The position numbers were made by a program, and so were the translations under genes. A stretch of 9,456 nt of DNA from Candidatus Aquidulcis sp. (GTDB taxonomy: Bacteria > Chloroflexota > Anaerolineae > Anaerolineales > E44-bin32). Of this stretch, positions 6,126-9,456 are shown in pieces. Under the pieces are notes generated by a model. It made no database searches. It was not told the DNA's origin and saw only the letters and a list, made by a program, of their open reading frames with translations. How positions within the stretch are numbered: the stretch's first letter is position 1; each line of letters opens with the position of its first letter. The stretch lies in NCBI GenBank assembly GCA_020723365.1, contig DYJB01000056.1, positions 4,026-13,481 on the forward strand. The letters are read 5' to 3'.

Positions 6126-7249
6126 TGGACGCCTCCCAGGGCGACGGACAGAGCCGGGGCGGCCGCCCCGGACGGAGCCATTGGCAGCAGGAACTGGCGG
6201 ATGGTTTCCATCGAGTCGACCCAGCCTGGGCGGGCGAGCGCCGAGCGCCGCGCCGCCAGGCCGAGACGGGCGAGCAGAGGGCGATCGTTGGCCAGACGAA
6301 GCAGGTGGTCGGCCAGGATGGCGGGGCTGGCAGGAGGGACGAGGAAGCCGGTCTCGCCGTGCGTGACGATCTCGGCCGCGCCCCCCGCGTCCGAGGCCAG
6401 CACCGGCAGGCCAAAGGTCATCGCCTCGAGGTAGGCGATGCCGAAGCCTTCGTACGCCGACGGCACCGCCAGGATATGGCTGCGGGCATAGGCCTGCGCC
6501 AATCCCCCGTCGTCGAGCGCGCCGCGCAGCTCGACCGCCCCGGCCAGGCCGAGGCGGGCGATCTGCCGCCGGATTCGCGCGGCATAGGCGGCGTCTCGAC
6601 CACCATCACCTACGATCTCGAGCGCCCAGGCGCCGGCGGGCAGGGCGGCCAGCGCCTCCAGCAGGATGTGCAGGCCCTTGCGGGCGATCAGGCTGCCGAC
6701 GAACAGGATCCGCAAGGGTCCCGGCTCGCCGGCACGGGCCCGTACATCGACGTTGGCCGTTGGCACTGGCAGCCGATCGCCGCCGGGGGGTGCCACGATG
6801 AAGGGCCGGAAGGCTCCCACCAGACGCTCGACCGAGCGGCGGGTGGCCTGGCTGTTGAAGATGAAACCGTCCACGCCCCGCAGGTAGGCGCGCTCGACCA
6901 GACGATAGAACACGCGAATCGCGGGAGGGGAGGCCTCGCTGGAGCGCAGATGGTGGACGATTGAGACGAGCGGGAATCGCTTCCCGTCTCGCAGCCGCCG
7001 ATGGGCCGCCAGCAGCGAGGGATGGTTGAGCTCATCCTCCAGCAGGACATCCACGTCGAGGTCGAGCAACCGCCGGCTCAGGTCTTGAGACAGGTTGTCG
7101 GTCAAGTGCGCGGCGTAGGACCGCCACGGCAGGGACACGACCTCCACGACGTCGCCGGCGCGCTGCAGATGCTCCACCAGCCGGCGGTCGTACAGGTAGC
7201 CGCCGGTCTGCGTCTGCAGCTGGCCGTAGATCACCAACCCCAGGCGCAC
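6122..7249 (-). CDS. GT4-family glycosyltransferase (GT-B fold)
   Basis: 375 residues, the usual length for GT4 enzymes, which move a sugar from a nucleotide-sugar donor with retention of configuration. The N-terminal acceptor domain opens with LGLVIYG and the glycine-rich TGGYLYD loop. The donor domain begins with LRILFVGSLIARKGLHILLEAL and carries the EX7E motif as E267-GFGIAYL-E275, followed by GLPVLASDAGGAAEIV and GETGFLVPP. No membrane helix is seen. The frame is open to 7798, but the start is taken as GTG 7249: it begins the Rossmann strand and overlaps the preceding stop as TAGTG, a reinitiation arrangement. The ATGA overlap at 6122-6125 couples it to the small membrane protein. From its neighbours the acceptor may be a pterin- or pyrimidine-like compound (tetrahydropterin glucosyltransferases are known in cyanobacteria). 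A lipid acceptor is the main alternative. Confidence 0.9.
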   Translation of the reverse strand: MRLGLVIYGQLQTQTGGYLYDRRLVEHLQRAGDVVEVVSLPWRSYAAHLTDNLSQDLSRRLLDLDVDVLLEDELNHPSLLAAHRRLRDGKRFPLVSIVHHLRSSEASPPAIRVFYRLVERAYLRGVDGFIFNSQATRRSVERLVGAFRPFIVAPPGGDRLPVPTANVDVRARAGEPGPLRILFVGSLIARKGLHILLEALAALPAGAWALEIVGDGGRDAAYAARIRRQIARLGLAGAVELRGALDDGGLAQAYARSHILAVPSAYEGFGIAYLEAMTFGLPVLASDAGGAAEIVTHGETGFLVPPASPAILADHLLRLANDRPLLARLGLAARRSALARPGWVDSMETIRQFLLPMAPSGAAAPALSVALGGVQ

Positions 7250-7629
7250 TAGCGCACCGCCTTCTCGTAGGAAGCCCAGGCGATCTCGTTCTCCCACAGG
7301 CGCACGCGCAGACGGCGGAGATTGGGCGCCGTGGCGCCCCCGGCCAGCGCCTCGCACACGATGCGGGCGAAGTGCTCGAGGCTGGGGTTGAGGCCGGAGA
7401 ACTCGGGCAGGTCGTTGAGCCGCCGACCGGAGTAGCGGGCCACGATCGCCTCCAGGCGTGCCTCGAGGTCGACGATGTCGAGCAGGTAGCCGTGCTGATC
7501 CAGACGGTCGCCTTCCAGCTCGACCTCCAGCCGGTAGGCGTGCGCATGCGGCGCGTTCTCGGCGCCCCAGTCGCCCCCGATCAGGAAGTGCTCGGCGGAA
7601 AAATCGCGGCGGACGGAAAGGGCGTACAT
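7249..7629 (-). CDS. PTPS/QueD-family protein with altered catalytic residues (6-pyruvoyl-tetrahydropterin synthase-like)
   Basis: 126 residues, close to QueD length (about 120). The family converts 7,8-dihydroneopterin triphosphate to 6-pyruvoyl- or 6-carboxy-tetrahydropterin in a zinc-bound, multimeric T-fold. The three zinc histidines are present as H14 (FSAEH) and H28/H30 (HAHAY, usually HGH). The pterin-anchoring Glu is retained as E113, and LND (71-73) and NPSLEHFA align well. The catalytic set is gone: the CxxxHGH cysteine is E24, and the LDHxxLN Asp-His pair reads S67-G68. Glu at the Cys position recalls PTPS-III enzymes, which release 6-hydroxymethyl-dihydropterin for folate, but those keep other residues lost here. 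ATG 7629 starts the family domain; GGAG lies 11 bases upstream. The stop overlaps the glycosyltransferase start by one base. Canonical QueD activity is therefore unlikely. A different pterin or purine-related reaction is inferred. Confidence 0.85.
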   Translation of the reverse strand: MYALSVRRDFSAEHFLIGGDWGAENAPHAHAYRLEVELEGDRLDQHGYLLDIVDLEARLEAIVARYSGRRLNDLPEFSGLNPSLEHFARIVCEALAGGATAPNLRRLRVRLWENEIAWASYEKAVR

Positions 7630-7652
7630 CGTGGCCAGATCTCCGTAGTCGG

Positions 7653-8675
7653 TCAGGCGTCCGGGTAGGTGAGGACGACTTGCAGGGCTTCCTCGGGGTG
7701 CTCGTCCAGCAGCGCGTAGGCCTCTCCGGCGGACTCCAGGTCGACGCGGTGGGTGATCCAGGCCGAGGGCTTGAGGCGAGCCAGCCATTGCCAGGCAAAG
7801 GCCAGCCGGCGAGCCTTGGTCCAACGGCCAGTGAGCGCCGGATCGAGTTGACTGACCTGCGAGGCCAGCAGTCGGATGTGGCTGCGGTGGAAGCCGCCGC
7901 CTAGATCGAGATGCACCGGCTTCGTCCCGTACCACGAGCCAAGGACGAGGCGGCCGGCGAAGCCGGTTGACTTGATGGCGGCATCGAGGGCCGCCGGATT
8001 GCCGCTCAGCTCGAGCGTCAGGTCGGCGCCGTCCTCGCCCAACGCAGCGCGCAGGGCATCGCTCAGGTCCGGCTGCGCCGGATCGAGAGCTGCCGCCGCG
8101 CCCAGCGCCAGCGATGCCTTCCGGCGCAGGGCGAAGCGATCGAGCGTCACCAGGCGAACCAGCGGGATCGAGGCGAGCAGCGAGGAGGCCAGCAGCCCGA
8201 CGATGCCCTGGCCCCAGACGGCCACGCGTTCACCCGCCAGCGGAGCGCTGTCGTGCAGCAGGCTGACGGCCGTTTCGGTGTTGGCCAGGAAAACGGCGTC
8301 TTCGTCGCCGACGCCGTCGGGTACCGGCTGGAGATCGCTCAGCTCGCTCACGAAACGGCTGGCATGCGGTTGGAAAGCGAAGGCCCGGCGCCCTATCCAC
8401 GCCTGCTCGGCGGGGGAGCCCACCTGCTCGACCACGGCGACCGAAGCGTAGCCGTACGCCAGCGGATACGCCAGGCTGCCGGGGAGCGCAGTCAGGGTCG
8501 CATCGGCTGGCAGGTCGGCGGGGGCTTCGCCGCGGTAGACGAGCAGCTCGGAGCCGGAGGAGATGGCGGAGAGACGCGTGCGCAAGAGCGCCTGCCCGGG
8601 AGCAAGCGGCTTGAGCGGTGTCTCACGGAGCTCGACCCGGCGCGGGGCGACGAAGGTGACGGCCCGGGCGTTCAT
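7653..8675 (-). CDS. MDR-superfamily dehydrogenase, BchC-like, lacking zinc-ligand cysteines
   Basis: 340 residues. The GroES-like domain is at about 1-140 and 290-340, and the Rossmann domain lies between. The coenzyme motif is VAVWGQGIVG, and the strand-2 end reads VTLDRF, where Asp favours NAD over NADP. The N-terminal segment SAISSGSELLVYRGE and the later FAFQPHASRF resemble BchC and related annotated zinc-binding dehydrogenases. The protein contains no cysteine at all: the catalytic-zinc Cys is Ser39, the usual GHE reads GYA, and the four-Cys structural-zinc lobe is missing. It is either zinc-free or binds metal differently, for example through the PHAS histidine. ATG 8675 overlaps the reductase stop by four bases (ATGA). 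A frame open to 9032 is a longer artefact. It likely oxidises or reduces a side-chain carbonyl or alcohol of the pathway product. BchC itself is improbable, since no other bacteriochlorophyll genes are present. Confidence 0.85.
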   Translation of the reverse strand: MNARAVTFVAPRRVELRETPLKPLAPGQALLRTRLSAISSGSELLVYRGEAPADLPADATLTALPGSLAYPLAYGYASVAVVEQVGSPAEQAWIGRRAFAFQPHASRFVSELSDLQPVPDGVGDEDAVFLANTETAVSLLHDSAPLAGERVAVWGQGIVGLLASSLLASIPLVRLVTLDRFALRRKASLALGAAAALDPAQPDLSDALRAALGEDGADLTLELSGNPAALDAAIKSTGFAGRLVLGSWYGTKPVHLDLGGGFHRSHIRLLASQVSQLDPALTGRWTKARRLAFAWQWLARLKPSAWITHRVDLESAGEAYALLDEHPEEALQVVLTYPDA

Positions 8676-9370
8676 GTTCCGCCTCCGGCCAGCCGGCCGA
8701 AAACGACGCCGTCTGGATCCAGCGAGAGCCAGACAGGTTGGTCGAGCTCCAGCTTGAACCCGTCGGCCCGCAGCGCCGGCAGTCCACTCTCCCAGCGGGG
8801 CGCGATCGTGAGCAGGACGGCATCCATCGCCCGGGCCTGAAGGAAGGCGGTGATGACGTTGGCGCCGCCCTCGACCATCAGGCGCTGGACGCCTTCCGAT
8901 CGAAGTCGGGCCAGCGCCGCAGCCAGGTCCAACCGCCCATCGGCGGCGCGCGGCGTCTCGAGCAGCCGGGCGCCGGAGGCCTCCAGGGCGCGGCGCCGGT
9001 CCAGCGGGGCGTCCGGGGCGCACAGGATCCACAGGGATTGCGGGCCGCGCAGCAGCTGTGATCCCGGCGGCGTGCGCGCCGTCGTGTCGAGCACGATGGG
9101 ACGCGGGTCCGGCCCTTCGACCAGGCGCACGGTCAGCCGGGGGTTGTCGGCCAACACCGTCCCCACGCCGACCAGCAGGGCGTCGTGCCGGGCGCGCAGC
9201 CGGTGTGTCAGGACTTGCGAGGAGGGGCTGCTGATGGTGAGCGTGCGGCGTTCGGCGGTGGCGATGCAGCCGTCGAGCGTCTGGGCATAGGTCAGCGTGA
9301 CCGCCGGTCGGGAGGCCCTGGCTGGGAGGGATCCGACCTCCGCCAGGATGCTCTCAAGCGGATCGACCAT
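8672..9370 (-). CDS. RibD C-terminal-type reductase (pyrimidine or dihydrofolate reductase fold)
   Basis: 232 residues: the reductase domain of RibD without the deaminase domain, the same size as archaeal 2,5-diamino-6-ribosylamino-pyrimidinone-phosphate reductases. The substrate strand is RPAVTLTYAQTLDG (21-34, with D33). It is followed by SSPSSQVLTHRLRA, VGVGTVLADNPRLTVR and RPIVLDT. The C-terminal coenzyme loop is LMVEGGANV, with EGG at 167-169. Family members use NADPH to reduce the ribosylamino side chain of the riboflavin (or archaeal folate/F420) precursor made from GTP. Start ATG 9370 has only a weak ribosome site (GCGGGAAC). It is the first complete gene of the operon and overlaps the dehydrogenase by four bases. 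An ordinary riboflavin role is possible, but pairing with a PTPS homologue, glycosyltransferase and methyltransferase points to a specialised pathway. Other reductases of the same fold (e.g. antibiotic-pathway members) cannot be excluded. Confidence 0.87.
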   Translation of the reverse strand: MVDPLESILAEVGSLPARASRPAVTLTYAQTLDGCIATAERRTLTISSPSSQVLTHRLRARHDALLVGVGTVLADNPRLTVRLVEGPDPRPIVLDTTARTPPGSQLLRGPQSLWILCAPDAPLDRRRALEASGARLLETPRAADGRLDLAAALARLRSEGVQRLMVEGGANVITAFLQARAMDAVLLTIAPRWESGLPALRADGFKLELDQPVWLSLDPDGVVFGRLAGGGT

Positions 9371-9456
9371 GGCCGTTCCCGCGTCCGATCAGCGTGACGG
9401 CATCCGGCCGCGTGGTCAAGGTCCCACACGCGCTCCCGCACGCGAGCTGACCACCC
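9354..9456 (-). CDS. Possible C-terminal fragment of the preceding operon gene (edge of window)
   Basis: One minus-strand frame stays open from the right edge to a TGA at 9356-9354, ending TLIGRGNGHGRSA, and overlaps the reductase start by 17 bases. That would fit the overlapping style of this operon. Another frame is also open across the edge, and third-position GC does not separate them. I recognise no family in 33 residues. Treat it as a hint that a gene precedes the reductase. Confidence 0.25.
   Translation of the reverse strand, partial: GGQLACGSACGTLTTRPDAVTLIGRGNGHGRSA

Noticed and set aside
7250..7798. N-terminal extension of the glycosyltransferase frame up to 7798
   Set aside because: It overlaps the PTPS homologue completely and has no GT4 features; the GTG at 7249 begins the fold and gives normal family length.
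7653..8675. True BchC (bacteriochlorophyll synthesis)
   Set aside because: Similarity is at family level only, and no other photopigment gene is present; the neighbours point to pterin-like chemistry.

Overview
The window is high-GC bacterial DNA, gene-dense, with genes on both strands. The combination of an anaerobic Ni-Fe CO dehydrogenase, a DUF166 protein, BchC-like and PTPS-like enzymes and palindromic intergenic repeats suggests an uncultured anaerobe. An Anaerolineae- or Dehalococcoidia-like Chloroflexota member is my best guess. That guess rests on memory of gene families, not on any marker gene in the window.

Region 1 (1-1768, minus strand) is a compact three-gene operon read toward the left edge. 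It encodes a DUF166/DfsP-like protein, a small HMA-fold protein whose usual Cys pair is replaced by Asp-His-His, and the N-terminus of the anaerobic CO dehydrogenase catalytic subunit CooS, which runs off the window. Gaps of 13 and 26 bases and good ribosome binding sites support co-expression. The two small genes are plausible metal-handling or maturation partners of CooS, but that role is inferred.

Region 2 (1769-2175) is a divergent intergenic stretch with several short hairpins and one -10-like element.

Region 3 (2176-4399, plus strand) holds two overlapping membrane-protein genes. One is a CDP-alcohol phosphatidyltransferase with a perfect catalytic motif and a long extra C-terminal membrane region. 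The other is a YbhN/UPF0104-type (lysylphosphatidylglycerol-synthase transmembrane-like) protein. Together they look like a module that makes and then translocates or elongates a lipid.

Region 4 (4400-4794) is a convergent intergenic stretch carrying several copies of a short GCAGCC/GGCTGC palindrome.

Region 5 (4795-9370, minus strand) is a six-gene operon joined almost throughout by 1- to 4-base overlaps. In order of transcription it encodes a RibD C-terminal-type reductase, a cysteine-free BchC-like dehydrogenase, a PTPS/QueD homologue, a GT4 glycosyltransferase, a four-helix membrane protein and a SAM methyltransferase. The PTPS homologue keeps its zinc histidines and its pterin-binding Glu but has lost the Cys/Asp/His catalytic set. 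I read this as a biosynthetic pathway for a modified, probably glycosylated and methylated, pterin-, pyrimidine- or deazapurine-like compound. It is the best candidate here for an undescribed system. The first committed enzyme (for example a GTP cyclohydrolase) would be expected beyond the right edge.
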